From Pascua guehoae (lineage: Eukaryota; Basidiomycota; Tremellomycetes; Trichosporonales; Trichosporonaceae), in contig BCJX01000001.1 of NCBI GenBank assembly GCA_001600415.1, positions 3,109,532 to 3,173,531 on the forward strand: a DNA stretch of 64,000 bases, given 5' to 3'. The notes below the pieces were generated by a model. The model saw only the letters and a list, made by a program, of their open reading frames with translations. It did no database searches and was not told the DNA's origin. The translations under genes were made by a program, and so were the position numbers. Below are positions 45,901 to 56,433 of the stretch, piece by piece (position 1 is the stretch's first letter; every line of letters begins with the position of its first letter).

Positions 45901-48227
45901 CCGCAAGTGACTGACAAGCCCAGTTCCTCTACACCATCAAGCCCATTCGCGACGCCGTCATGTCGTTCAAGGATACAGACCCGGTGGACGCACCACCCAG
46001 CAACGAGTCTGCCAAGGCAAGGGAGAAGCGCATCAAGGTTCAATCGTCCCGGCGATGTGAGTGTCGCCGCTGCAAAGGACTCGGCTGACCCACAGTCGTC
46101 AAGCTCCTGGGTGACCTGTTCACCCAGATGTACAAGACCGAGAGCAGTGCTGTGGTCCCGCAAGAGGAGCTGGCCCGCCTTGCTATCCTGCCGATCGACC
46201 TTGTCGACCAACGTCATGACGCGATTCCGGACGCCAAGCGCACCGGCGGCGACGAACTTCCCTTGATCCACGAGAGCGATGAGGTTGGGCTGGACGAACG
46301 GGGACGGGTCACGATTGACAATCTGCCAATGTTCGTGTCCCCTGCAGCGTCCCCGACATCGTCTTCGGCTGCCACTGCTGCTGGAACTGAGCCTTCGACG
46401 CCACTGTCCGCCCCAATGTCACCTCCTCACAACCCACTTCCTGCAGACATTCCTTCGCTTCCCACCCCTGCCAGCTCGCCACATCGACGACCGTCGGTGC
46501 TGGGCAAACGAGCAAGCGAGGATCGCGAGTCTGCCTTTGGCGGTTCCGAGGAACGGCTCCGCCGTCCGACATCGTCTGCGGATGACTTGATTGAAATTGA
46601 CACTCCGACGAGCCCGGCCTCTCCGATTGGCGGTGGTGTCGTCAAGGGTGACGTTGAGATGCGCCCCACAAGTCGGGAAAACAGCCAGTCTGTTCCGGCC
46701 GCCGACCTGTCCCAGCTGGAGATTGTCTCGCAGCGTTCAGAGGAGCCTACTGTGGATCAACGACCGCCCTTGGCTCCCATCGAGGTGGACCAGCAGGCTG
46801 CCGAGGGCCAGAACATTGCCCTTCCTGCTTCTCCCCCCTCGCCGCCGCCGCCTCCCGTTGGCCCTCCCCCGTTACCGCCCCGCCGTCGGTCAATGGCGCT
46901 GGTTGCCGCTGAAAAGTTTGGTCTCCAGCAGGACGCTGCAGAGATTCTCATCAATGTGCTTGCGCAGCTCGAGTATGCCTTTGACGTCTCTTCGGATGGC
47001 GAGAGCGACCAGCCCCCAAACTTGATTCAAAGGTGTGTCCTGGAAGCCATGGCTTTGCTAATTGCAGCTTGTTCTCTACAAAGTTCCGGCAACAGATGCT
47101 GCTCGACCCAGGGGATGGAACCCCAGCGCAAGCGCACCCTCCAGTCGAGTCTGTGTTTGTGCACCCGATCATTGGCGTCGAGGAGGACGGCAAGGATCTG
47201 TACGACTGCCTTGCGGAACTGTACCTCGGCGGTGCAGAGATCGAGTACGAGGGCAAGAAGGGCTTCAAGATGGATCTGATTGACGAGCTCCCTCCCATGC
47301 TCTACATCCAGATGAGGGTGGGTTAGATTGCTTGCGTTATGTGCTAATCCGCAGCGCTCACAGTATGACGCCGCCAAGCGGAGCCAGACGAAAACCAACA
47401 CCCATATCCCCTTTGAGCGCACACTCGTGATGGACCGGTTCCTGGCAAACTCGGATCCCGCCAAGCGCGAGCGTTCCATTGCGCTTACCCGCGACATGAT
47501 GCGCCTTCGTGCGCGTCGGCACGAGCTCAAGAACCACAAGGTGAGACGGGATCGGGTCTTTTGGTGGCGCACACTCACACCAGCCCATGTCGATTCCCGA
47601 CACGTTCCGCTTTGTGCGTGAGGCACTTGGCGCAGAGGCGACGACGACGGCGCTTGCTTTCAATGCGGACGCGCCCAACGGCGTATCACCCCTGACGGAC
47701 GAGATCACTCCCGACCTGCTCGACGAGCTCGGACGGTTAGGGGAAGAGACCGACGCGGAGATTGGGCAGCTTGAGGAGCGCCTTCCCGCCGCCAAGGCCG
47801 AGCTCGAGGCGCTTTGGGCTGACGCCGACGCGGTCGAGTATGAGCTCGTTTCGGTCTTTGTCCACGGCGGCACAGGCACGGGTGGACATTACTGGACGTA
47901 CCAGGCTGATCTTCCGCGTGACGGTGAGTGGGGCTGATTAGTTGCCTTTCAAGTACTGGCACATCGATGTTGGTGTGCACGTGCTAATGCAAAGGAAACA
48001 AATTCTTCTACTATTCGGACGAGACGGTCAAAGACGTCCCGCCGACGGACGTGTTCAGCGACAAGTCTGCGCAGGGCGTGAGCCCCGCGCTGCTGTGCTA
48101 CGTCCGCAAGGATCGCAGTCTTGTGGATACCCTGCATCGCGAACAGGTTGGAGAGGGCGAGAGTGGCGAGAGCGGAGCGGGACAGGCGGTTGTGCAGGAG
48201 GAGGCACCATTGGTCGAGATCGACTAG
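42958..48227 (+). CDS. UBP2: UBP2-like ubiquitin carboxyl-terminal hydrolase (USP, peptidase C19)
   Basis: A large multi-exon gene; the first exon runs to 44472. The start MTLDPPESGGQSPSRQ is preferred over upstream in-frame Met codons that lie in probable leader. About 250 N-terminal residues are Pro/Ser-rich. A conserved region follows with WYFCTQCWAWYH (a CxxC pair), then helical sections. The USP catalytic Cys box is GLRNIGNTCYLNSVLQFLYT near 45840. QQDAAEIL is the second conserved block, and GGHYWTYQADLP near 47885 supplies the catalytic His. Between Cys box and QQD sits a Pro/Ser-rich insert of about 200 residues (46320-46910). The layout, with the USP domain at the far C-terminus, matches yeast Ubp2, which removes K63-linked ubiquitin (established). 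It ends EAPLVEID. Confidence 0.87.
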
Positions 48228-49140
48228 ACAAGGGTATTGGCTTGGCATTGTTTGCCACCCCGTTGTGATAGCATACAGTAGTAGACGCATGTGCATACAT
48301 TGGCCTCGACAGGGTGTCACCAGTGCGGGGGTGGTCCGACAGGGATGAGCGTGAGCACATTATTTGTGATTGTTTGTTTGTTCACGACAGAAGCGCATTG
48401 TGTTTTGACACCAGGGGCGACAGGAGACAAACAAAACAAACAAGAGGACGAAATGACAAAGACGATGAGAGTGTGGACGCGCAGGGTGAGCAGTGTGCAA
48501 TGTGGCCTGAAGAGCACATACACGCCTGCAACACGTGTACCCGGTGCACGTTCCCCATTGTTATTGTCGCCATGTTGCTATTGTCCGTCGACGGCAGGCA
48601 CGGAACACACGACGTGTGCGTGTGGCACATCCACCCCTCGTTTAACCACATTCTATCACACACCTATGATGTTTAACCACCTGCTCATCACACTCGCCTA
48701 CCTTGTTTGCCATCACGTCCAACCGGGACCACCTATTGTCCAGCGATGGGACGATCTGATGCAGCTGCTCTCTGCTGCAGGTATATATGTCTCGTCGGTA
48801 TCTTCGTGTTCTCGTTTACTCGTCTGACCCTCCCCTCACCCCCATCTCCACACACACCCGGTTCCTCCAACTCGAACAACGTTGCAACCACCCACCAAGC
48901 ACCCACTCTCACATCCCCTACGGCATCGAACCATCCACACCTCCCAGCCCACCCCTTCCACCACCATCATCCCTATCAACTCCATCCCCATCTCCATCCC
49001 CATCAACACCACCACCACCACCACCCCCATCTCCATCTCCATCACAACCACCACCATTACCACCATTACCGTCCCCACCCTCCCCTTCTTCATCTCTATC
49101 ATAACCATCACCATCGCCATCATCACCATCACAATCCACC
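48228..49140. promoter_or_regulatory. Promoter and leader of the first acidic secreted-protein gene
   Basis: 913 bp. A TATATAT box lies at 48782-48788. From about 48950 to 49140 the plus strand is almost pure C, A and T with CCATCC/CACCAC repeats, a pyrimidine- and CA-rich leader. Confidence 0.55.
48782..48788 (+). promoter_or_regulatory. TATA box upstream of the first acidic secreted-protein gene
   Basis: TATATAT about 350 bp before the start codon at 49141. The distance implies a long leader, possibly with an intron. Confidence 0.45.
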
Positions 49141-50223
49141 ATGCGCCTCCCCCGCCTCGTCCCCCTCCTCGCGCTCGTTCCGCTCCTCGCGGCCCACCCC
49201 GTCGCCCCCGCCCCTTCCACGGCACTCTCCCCCACCGCCGCCCGCGCGGTGGCGGCGCGCTATCCCGCATGGGACGAGGACGCGGGGTGGTGTGAGGAGG
49301 ATGCGCTGAATGGGCCTGATGACGAGTGGGAGTGCGACGAGGACGAAGGCGATGACGAGGGCGATGGCGATGGCGATGACGATGACGATGACGAGATCGA
49401 GGATGAGGGCGAGGACGAGGACGAGGGCGGGGTTTGTTATGACTGCGAGGATGAGGGCCAGGATGAGGGCCAGGATGAGGGCCAGGACGAGGGCCAGGAT
49501 GAATGCCAGGATGACAGCCAGGATGAGGGCCAGGATGAGGGCGAGGACGGGGTTTGTTATGACGGCGAGGAGGGCGACGAGGACGACAATGGCGACGACG
49601 AGCTCTCGCTGCCCGTGCCCGCGGGCAACTTTGTGGTTTCCGTGTCTGCCTCGGCGTCTGCCTCTGTCTCTGGCTCTGGCTCTGCATCTGGCTCTGCCTC
49701 TGCCTCCGCACCCACCTCGGCCTCTACCCCCGTCACCACCTCCTCAACCACCTCCACGGACGACAAGGCGCCCCCCGGCGCCACCCACACGGTGACCGTC
49801 ACCTTCACCCAGCCGGCTGCGCCCTCCACGGCCAACGCCTCTGAAGTCACCTGGGCCGCGACTACCGGCAACATGACCGCCATCAACACGACACTCTCCA
49901 ACACTACCACCGACGCAACGGCCGACGCGACCACCACCGCAACGGCCCCGGCGCTCACGACCGTCGTCGTCCCCGCGGAATGGGCCAACATCTATTCTGT
50001 GCTCGCAGACTTTGTCGAGCGCAAGCTGCGCCCTAGTCTCCCCGCTACGGCGCCGGGGATGCCCATCCCTCCTGAGACGGCGTTTGCGTCGGCTTCGGCT
50101 TTGGCTTCTGCTTCGGTGTCGGCTTCGGCGTCGGCTTCGGCTTCGGCCCACGCCCAAGGCCACCAGCACGAGGCTCGCGCTGGAGCCGCCGTGTCCCCGT
50201 GGCTCCTTTGGGCGGGCCACTGA
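49141..50223 (+). CDS. Predicted secreted acidic repeat protein (DEGQ and SAS repeats)
   Basis: A single open frame of 360 aa without introns. The N-terminus MRLPRLVPLLALVPLLAAHP is a signal peptide. Residues about 45-150 are extremely acidic, with (D/E/G)n runs, two VCYD blocks and a tandem run of DEGQ units (49448-49545 at DNA level). Then come Ser/Ala/Gly repeats (SASASASVSGSGSASGS), a Thr-rich stretch with several N-glycosylation sequons (NAS, NMT, NTT) and a second Ser-Ala repeat near the C-terminus. A short conserved-looking stretch, EWANIYSVLADFVERKLRPS, sits between. I do not recognise the family. A wall-associated or extracellular acidic protein is the natural inference. There is no clear GPI signal. 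Confidence 0.7.
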   Translation: MRLPRLVPLLALVPLLAAHPVAPAPSTALSPTAARAVAARYPAWDEDAGWCEEDALNGPDDEWECDEDEGDDEGDGDGDDDDDDEIEDEGEDEDEGGVCYDCEDEGQDEGQDEGQDEGQDECQDDSQDEGQDEGEDGVCYDGEEGDEDDNGDDELSLPVPAGNFVVSVSASASASVSGSGSASGSASASAPTSASTPVTTSSTTSTDDKAPPGATHTVTVTFTQPAAPSTANASEVTWAATTGNMTAINTTLSNTTTDATADATTTATAPALTTVVVPAEWANIYSVLADFVERKLRPSLPATAPGMPIPPETAFASASALASASVSASASASASAHAQGHQHEARAGAAVSPWLLWAGH

Positions 50224-50496
50224 TCCACCCGTGCACCGGGACAGTGGCGTAGCGGCCAGCCCAAGCCACGTCCACTATGTGATGTCTTTGCCCCCCACTG
50301 GCGGTTTTTTCTGCTGGTTCGAGATCGAGACTCGTTCGGGTGTCACCCGTGCCACGGCGTCCCGGCTGGACTGGGTATATGTATACACGAATGCATGTGT
50401 TTTCCACTCTGGGGTTGTTGCTGTCTTTGCGCGGGTCTTGGTGCTGTTTTTGTTGGTGCTTTTTGTTGCAATAAGTGACTGCCTTGTAGCGCTGCT

Positions 50497-50521
50497 CGCG
50501 GCGCCCCGCGGGGGCGCCGCG
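50497..50521. repeat. Perfect GC-only inverted repeat, 11-bp arms
   Basis: CGCGGCGCCCC and its exact reverse complement are separated by the loop GCG, about 275 bp after the stop codon of the acidic-protein gene. Confidence 0.9.
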
Positions 50522-50609
50522 CGGCGCGCACCCTTATAAGCATACAATTCAGTATCTCCGCTCGTCATGTTACTCTATCCTCTAGTTTCTACAACACTTT
50601 TGTCGTTGC

Positions 50610-50704
50610 TTTTGCCACTGTTTTTGCCAGGTGATTGCCACTGTCTTTGCCGCTTTGCCACTGTCTTTACCACTGTCTTTGCCACTGTCTTTGCCACTGT
50701 CTTT
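50610..50704. repeat. 12-bp tandem repeat (TTTGCCACTGTC)
   Basis: About seven imperfect copies of TTTGCCACTGTC, some with TTTACC or an extra T. Confidence 0.85.
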
Positions 50705-52172
50705 ATTCCTATTTCTGCTACAACTCTAATCACTCCCCCCGTCACCACTTTGCCACTGCTGCTGCCACTGTTGTTGCCGTGATCTAGCCATTCCATTGCC
50801 TGACCCCCGCTCTCTCCACCGCTTTCACGACTACTTTTCCCACTCAACCGTGCCTTTTGCCACACAACGTGCAACTGGGCAGGTGCGTTCTGTGTGATTC
50901 GGCAATGGCGGGAGAACGGTGCCAACCTCGTGTCTGAGCAGGACCTATTCCAGAGATATTGTAGCACACAATACACTGCCGTAAAGCGAATCAGCAGACA
51001 ATAATGTCACTGCCGAGGCGGCAACAATAAACAAAAATCAAAGGACACTTCCCTCTTCCTCCTGTTAGGGTGGGTGGGTGCAGTGGCGACAGGGGAACGG
51101 CCACACATGGCCGGGACTACTGCAATAGCACCATGAAGACGCGCTATCCATATACCCAAAAGGTACAGGTGCGACCGGAAAGTATTGGGACTGCCACATT
51201 GCGCTCTGCCGCATGCGATGTCGAGCATGGACACTCTGTTGTCAATCTGAGGGTACGAGTAGAAGCCGTGCATCAGGGTAACTTGTACCATGTCGAGCTC
51301 AATGCCGTCTTGCTATCCACCATGCACGCCAATCTCACGGCGGCGGGCCCTACATTTTCCTGTATTTCCTGTACGATACCCTGCGTGCGTGCGACCAAGC
51401 TCAAACGTGGCAGTCTCAATACTTTGCGGTCACACCTGTATCCTAAATACCGTCGAGAGGGCACCTCGGCGGATTCGCTTCATGAACATGTCGCTGAGAA
51501 CGCGGCTGATAGCGTGTACTATTACCACTACGACAATGACCAACCACGAGTGGGGACGTTGACGAGAAGGTGGAGAGAAAGGAGGTTAAGGGGCAATTGT
51601 GTGTTGGTTGCAATAAACAGTCCGCATGCTGTCCTCCCCTGCCACACTTGTCTCTGTTTGTCGTTGTCCCCCACCCCAACCACGCCTAGTCGATTGTTGT
51701 GGCTGTCCATCCGCTCCGCCCTGGGCGGGAGGGGACAAGTGCCACAAGTCTCCGCATGCACGCGTGATACGTTTCAGGGCCAGGGTCAGACATGGTGCGC
51801 ATCCTGTTCTGACACGCTCGCACTGCACACTCCAGGCGCAAAGAGCACCAGCATCGCTGCCGTTACCCCCATCTAGGTCCAGCTTAATCAAGAGGAGTAT
51901 CGCCAATCCTGTCAGAATCACCGTGTATCAGCCTCCTCGGTGAACAACATTATGCCAAATATTCCATCCAACCTCGTAACCGGCGGCTAGCATGGTGACG
52001 TCAAGTGGAGGTTCCTCCACCGGCGAAGAAGAAAACGAGTTCGTTCCATCCCCACCATCCACCGACGGCCATCCATCTGACTCCATGATCTGCGCAAGCC
52101 CTCCACATCACCGTCGGTCGTCGATCGAGTGCCAAGGGCATGCGTGTCGGCATGGCACTATGGCGACCAAAC

Positions 52173-52179
52173 TATATAT
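52173..52179 (+). promoter_or_regulatory. TATA box of the alcohol dehydrogenase gene
   Basis: TATATAT lies 109 bp before the ATG at 52282. The leader between is CA-rich. Confidence 0.6.
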
Positions 52180-52281
52180 TCCAGCGACATGACCGCGTCA
52201 TGGTCCACACCGCTCTCAACTTTACAAATCCCACACTACCACTCGACAACTACCACCAACACCACCACTACCAATATCGAC

Positions 52282-53931
52282 ATGTCGGCGCCCGCAAAGT
52301 TTGGCTGTTGGGTCGCGCACAACACGGACTCGGTCAAGGGCCAGCTCGAGTACCTCGAGCTCGAACCCAAGGCGTGGGAAGAGGACGATATCGATGGTGA
52401 GTATGTGGTCACCGTGGCAGTGTCAACTTGACCGTGTCTCCACGCGTACCCAAGCCGACAGAGGGGCAGGCCCGCGACTAACACCTCAAAGTCAAGATCC
52501 AATACTGCGGCATCTGCGCCTCGGACGTCTCGCTCATGGGCGGCGAGCTGTTTGAGTTTCCCGACCCGACCGTGTGCGGGCACGAGATTGTCGGCGAGGT
52601 CGTGCGTGTCGGAAACGAGGTCAAGGACATCAAGCTGGGCATGACAGTCGGTGTTGGCGCGCAGTGCGACTCGTGCCGCGAATGTGAGACGTGTAAAAAG
52701 GGTGAGTTCGGGTGCACGGGTGGGAGTAGACCGGGACGGTGAGGCCGTATATTCGTTCAATGCATGGTGGCACGCTGGAGAGGCGTTTGGAGTTATCGTG
52801 AAACACGACTGCACAAAATATCACACTTCCGCCCTCTACATACCCCCGCTCATTCCCGCTGACCCCGCCAGACGACGACCAATTCTGCTCCCAGCTAGTC
52901 TACACGATCGGCGGTACCTTCTCGCGCGGCAGCGCAAAGGGCTCGACGGCCCAGGGAGGCTTTGCAAAGTACTGGCGTGGGCGGGCGCGTTTCGCCATTC
53001 CGATCCCGGACGGTCTCGACCCGGCCGCCGCGGGCCCGCTCATGTGTGGCGGCATCACCGTCTACTCGCCCCTCAAGCAGTGGGGGGCAGGGACGGAGCG
53101 GAAAAACGTCGGTATTCTGGGAATCGGCGGGCTGGGCCACATGGGTATCATGATCGCAAAGGCGATGGGGGCCCAAGTGACTGCCATTTCGCGCGGGGCG
53201 GGCAAGAGGGACGACGCGCTCAAGCTCGGTGCCGACAAGCATATCGCCACGGGCAAGGATTTGGGCGAGGATTTCAAGGGCCACGAAGAGTCGCTCGACC
53301 TCATTGTGTGCACTATTAGTGAGTTCAGTCGCGGGGGGCACAGGGCAACATGAAGGCTTACGGAGCAGACCCGCCCGAGCTCCCTATCAACGACTACCTC
53401 AAGCTCCTCAAGCCCCGCGGCGTCATTGCCCTCGTGGGCATCGTGCCCAAGCCCCTCGAGGTGGCGACCTACTCGTTGATCGTTAGTGAGTATTGGGTGA
53501 GCCCACGAGTAGTCTCGTCCTTTGGAGCGGTACATATTTGCGTGCATTGTGGCAGGCCAAATGGGGGGCTCGTACTCTGGTACTTTGGTACTGGGACATG
53601 TTTGGCTGCTCTGTACGGTCCACTGCCGTCCACTCGGCATACCCAGGTCTGCGTCACCGCTTCACTCCATGGCTCTGCGACGCCTTGACGCTCCTCGCGG
53701 CTCTTCAGCACAGCTACTGACCAAACAGAGGGTGCAGCGATTGCCGGCTCCATTGTCGGCTCGCCAGACGACCTCCGGGACCTCCTCGCCCTCGCAGCCA
53801 AGCGCAACCTCAAACCCTGGATCCAAAAGTACAACATGGACGATATCAACAAGGCCATTGTGGCGTTTGGCGAGGGCAAGCCGAGGTATCGCTTTGTGCT
53901 TGTGAATACCGACCAGGGCGGCAAGATGTAA
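52282..53931 (+). CDS. Zinc-dependent alcohol dehydrogenase, cinnamyl alcohol dehydrogenase/ADH6 type
   Basis: Five or six exons: the first 52282-52396 (MSAPAKFGCWVAHNTDSV), then KIQYCGICASDVSLMGG, the second zinc-binding block CGHEIVGEVVRVGNEV, the four-Cys structural zinc loop CDSCRECETCKKDDDQFC, AAAGPLMCGGITVYSPLKQW, the NADP Rossmann motif GILGIGGLGHMGIMIAKAMG, and an end in VLVNTDQGGKM. Catalytic zinc ligands Cys and His-Glu are present. CAD/ADH6-type enzymes reduce aromatic and medium-chain aldehydes with NADPH (family knowledge). The TATA-driven promoter suggests a regulated, stress- or substrate-responsive gene (inference). The neighbouring secreted-protein genes give no pathway hint. 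Confidence 0.9.
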
Positions 53932-55194
53932 AAAGCCGAGTAGAAGCGAGCACGGAGGTACAGGTGTGGGATGCAGATTGCAAACGACGCGAGGCACTGT
54001 TTTTGCTGTATCAAGTTGAGGCCCCAGGGGGCGGGTTCCCTCGTTTGTCGTCTGATCCGGGTTCACTCCACGCGGATAGCAGTGCAAAAGCGCGCCGTGG
54101 GGCGCCCCAACTCATCACAGCCCAAAGGACATGCCGACCAGGCAGGGAATGGCACTCAGTGGGCGGTGTAGCTACATTGCGTACAATGGGATTCCCAGAG
54201 AGCGTCTACGCTTGGCGTCGCACGCAACACCCTGAACGCGGCAGTGTCAATCTTCTCTAAACGCATCTGTTTCAAGTCGCCGAGAGCGTCGGCCGTTCTT
54301 GGTCGTAAGGGAGGGGTTGTCTTGCTCTTCGCCATGTCCGTGATGGGGTTCGGAGGGAGCATTGTGCACCGCCTTGCCTTCGGAGTACGCGTGGTTGCTC
54401 CGGGCACTATTGTGCACCGTTGTGCACCGCGTGGTTTCACACGCCGGCCCATACCCCCGTATGGTTGATATCCGTGGTTGCACCGCTATCGAGTTGTCCT
54501 CACTCAAGTGATGGGTACGCCACCGTGCCTGTAAATGCTACGCCTGGGTGGTCAATACGACGCCTGGGTCCTTGTTTTGTACAGTCAGGTGAGGTTGTTG
54601 GGTTTCATTTTTGGGAGTGTTATTTCATTTACTCTCATTCTGCACTGCCTCTCGGCGTTCTCAGTGACATTTACGGGTGGACTACATACTCTGGAGAGGT
54701 AGTTTTGATTTCCCAGTGGGTTCGCAGACCGATGTGTAAATCGGCGGTGGGTGGCCAAGGAAGTATCTGCTCAAAAATAGGGTGCCACGAGCCCCACCCC
54801 GGTGGCCGATGAGGCCGGGGACACTGGCAGCAAGGGGTTTTCCATCATGCACCGCACTGCAGTCTCTCCATTGTTCTCTTCACCGCCTCTTTCGGCACCT
54901 CGGCATCATTGCTTCTCCATCATCGCCTCCAGGGCAGTGCCGTGCCACCATGGACATTGTCTCATACCGGCTCATACCGGACCGGGAGGTCCTTGTGGAT
55001 CAAGTACCACCAACATGCCAGTCCGTATTCCGACCCCTAGCGTCGCATCACACTCAAAGTGGCGTTTATGCCACCCCTGTATCACAAGAGGCGTCCAACT
55101 CCACACACCCCAGTTTCTTGTTTCGCCATGTGTATCGGCCTTCAGAGGACGGGTATCCATTGTTTATCGACGGTGGTCATCACACCCGGCGATG

Positions 55195-55202
55195 TATAAA
55201 TA
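55195..55202 (+). promoter_or_regulatory. TATA box of the second acidic secreted-protein gene
   Basis: TATAAATA about 250 bp before the ATG at 55450. Confidence 0.55.
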
Positions 55203-55279
55203 CCTACCCATTGGCACTCGGGTTTGCTTCAACTCCAACTTCCTCTTCATTCTCAATCCCACCGCTCACCGAGCACCCT

Positions 55280-55299
55280 CCCCCCCCCCCCCCCCCCCC
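55280..55299 (+). repeat. Homopolymer run of 20 C in a 5' leader
   Basis: An uninterrupted C-run between the TATA box and the start codon of the acidic secreted-protein gene. Confidence 0.9.
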
Positions 55300-55449
55300 T
55301 CCCATACTTGAACCACAACACACCCACCCCTCTGCGCCTTGTGCGTCGCCGCACACCCACCTCCGACAACTCCATCACACTCCACCGACCAAACTCGTCT
55401 TGCACCCACCAACCCACCCAGTACACCCACTCAGTACACCCATCACACC

Positions 55450-56433
55450 ATGCTGTCCATTTGGCACTCCCTCGTCCTCTTCCTCGGTGTGGCCCAGGCC
55501 GCACCCTTTTGGCCTGCATATATGGGATTAATAGATGAGGCAGGTAGATCACAAGTCCTGGCCGACTGGACGAGTGTCCAGTTCGGAAACACCGACACAG
55601 CCTACCACAAGCCAAACATTACCCCTGATGGCAAATACGTCTGCGAAGTGGAAGGCAGAATTGTCATGTGCCCGCCCAAGACAACGTCAACGACCCCTGC
55701 GCCCACCACTTCAGCGGCCCCGACTACCACCGCCACTCCCGCACCTGTCGTGACACAGACGAGCACGCCCCTTGCTTCCGCAGCCTGGGATGATGGTAAC
55801 GACTGGCAGGATCGTGAGGTCTCGGATGGTGGCTACGCCTCGTCCCAGGACGCGTCCTGGGACGATGGCAACGACGATGAGTCCTGGGACGACGGCAACG
55901 ACGATGAGTCCTGGGACGACGGCAACGATGACTCGTCCTGGGACGACGACAACGACGACTCGTCCTGGGACGACGACAACGACGACTCGTCCTGGGACGA
56001 CGGCAACGACGACGAGTCCTGGGACGACGATGAGTCCTGGGACGATGGCAACGACGATGAGTCCTGGGACGATGGCAACGACGACGAGTCCTGGGACGAT
56101 GGTAACGACGACGAGTCCTGGGACGATGGTAACGACGCCGAGTCCTGGAACGATGAGTCCTGGGACGATGGTAACGACGCCGAGTCCTGGAACGACGATA
56201 GGTCCTGGGAGGACGGCAACGACGACTCGTGGGACGATGGCAACGACGCTCCCACCGAGACTTCGAACCCGGACCCCACCACTACTTCCGAGAAACCTGT
56301 GTGGCCCGTGGCGAGCTGCATCCCTTCCGAGACCTGGACGCGTATTGGTTGGATCTGGGGCCAGATGCGCTGCTGGATCAACGGGGTCGAAAATGACAAC
56401 TATCCCGCCCCGACCTTTATCCCCTGGCGTTGA
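55450..56433 (+). CDS. Predicted secreted protein with tandem SWDDGNDDE repeats
   Basis: A single open frame of 327 aa, no introns. MLSIWHSLVLFLGVAQA is a signal peptide, with cleavage expected before APFW. An N-terminal segment with two Cys (VCEVEGRIVMC) is followed by a Thr/Pro/Ala linker. The core is about 16 tandem units of a nine-residue repeat, consensus S-W-D-D-G-N-D-D-E, some shortened to SWDDE or SWNDE. After a second Thr-rich linker, the C-terminus has a Trp-rich end with two Cys (VASCIPSETWTRIGWIWGQM, then RCW). At DNA level the 27-bp unit repeats from about 55850 to 56250. The family is not known to me. The strictly spaced Trp and Asp residues could bind calcium or other cations, or a polymer (inference). 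Confidence 0.75.
   Translation: MLSIWHSLVLFLGVAQAAPFWPAYMGLIDEAGRSQVLADWTSVQFGNTDTAYHKPNITPDGKYVCEVEGRIVMCPPKTTSTTPAPTTSAAPTTTATPAPVVTQTSTPLASAAWDDGNDWQDREVSDGGYASSQDASWDDGNDDESWDDGNDDESWDDGNDDSSWDDDNDDSSWDDDNDDSSWDDGNDDESWDDDESWDDGNDDESWDDGNDDESWDDGNDDESWDDGNDAESWNDESWDDGNDAESWNDDRSWEDGNDDSWDDGNDAPTETSNPDPTTTSEKPVWPVASCIPSETWTRIGWIWGQMRCWINGVENDNYPAPTFIPWR
55850..56250 (+). repeat. 27-bp tandem repeat encoding the SWDDGNDDE array
   Basis: Head-to-tail copies of a 27-bp unit, with shorter 15- and 18-bp variants, all in frame. Third-codon-position changes between GGC, GGT and GAC show some age or unequal exchange. Confidence 0.9.

Larger units (their letters stand above)
50224..52281. other. 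Intergenic region with hairpin and 12-bp repeats; ADH promoter
   Basis: 2,058 bp. It holds a perfect GC hairpin at 50497-50521, a TTTGCCACTGTC tandem repeat at about 50610-50704 and a TATA box at 52173. An open frame of 268 codons at 51070-51876 has no recognisable content and no supporting splice or composition signal. Confidence 0.5.
53932..55449. promoter_or_regulatory. Intergenic region; promoter and leader of the second acidic secreted-protein gene
   Basis: 1,518 bp without a supported gene. A TATAAATA box lies at 55195-55202. A run of 20 C follows at 55280-55299, and the rest of the leader is C/A-rich, like that of the first acidic-protein gene. Confidence 0.5.

Noticed and set aside
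48836..49711. Minus-strand open frames of Arg/His repeats opposite the acidic secreted protein
   Set aside because: Complement of the acidic repeats; the plus strand has the signal peptide and TATA box.
51070..51876. Open frame of 268 codons
   Set aside because: No recognisable domain, irregular composition, and many competing frames overlap. Not enough to call a gene.
55850..56250. Regular 27-bp repeats considered as a CRISPR-like array
   Set aside because: There are no unique spacers. The units are adjacent and in frame inside a coding region with a signal peptide, and the organism is a eukaryote.
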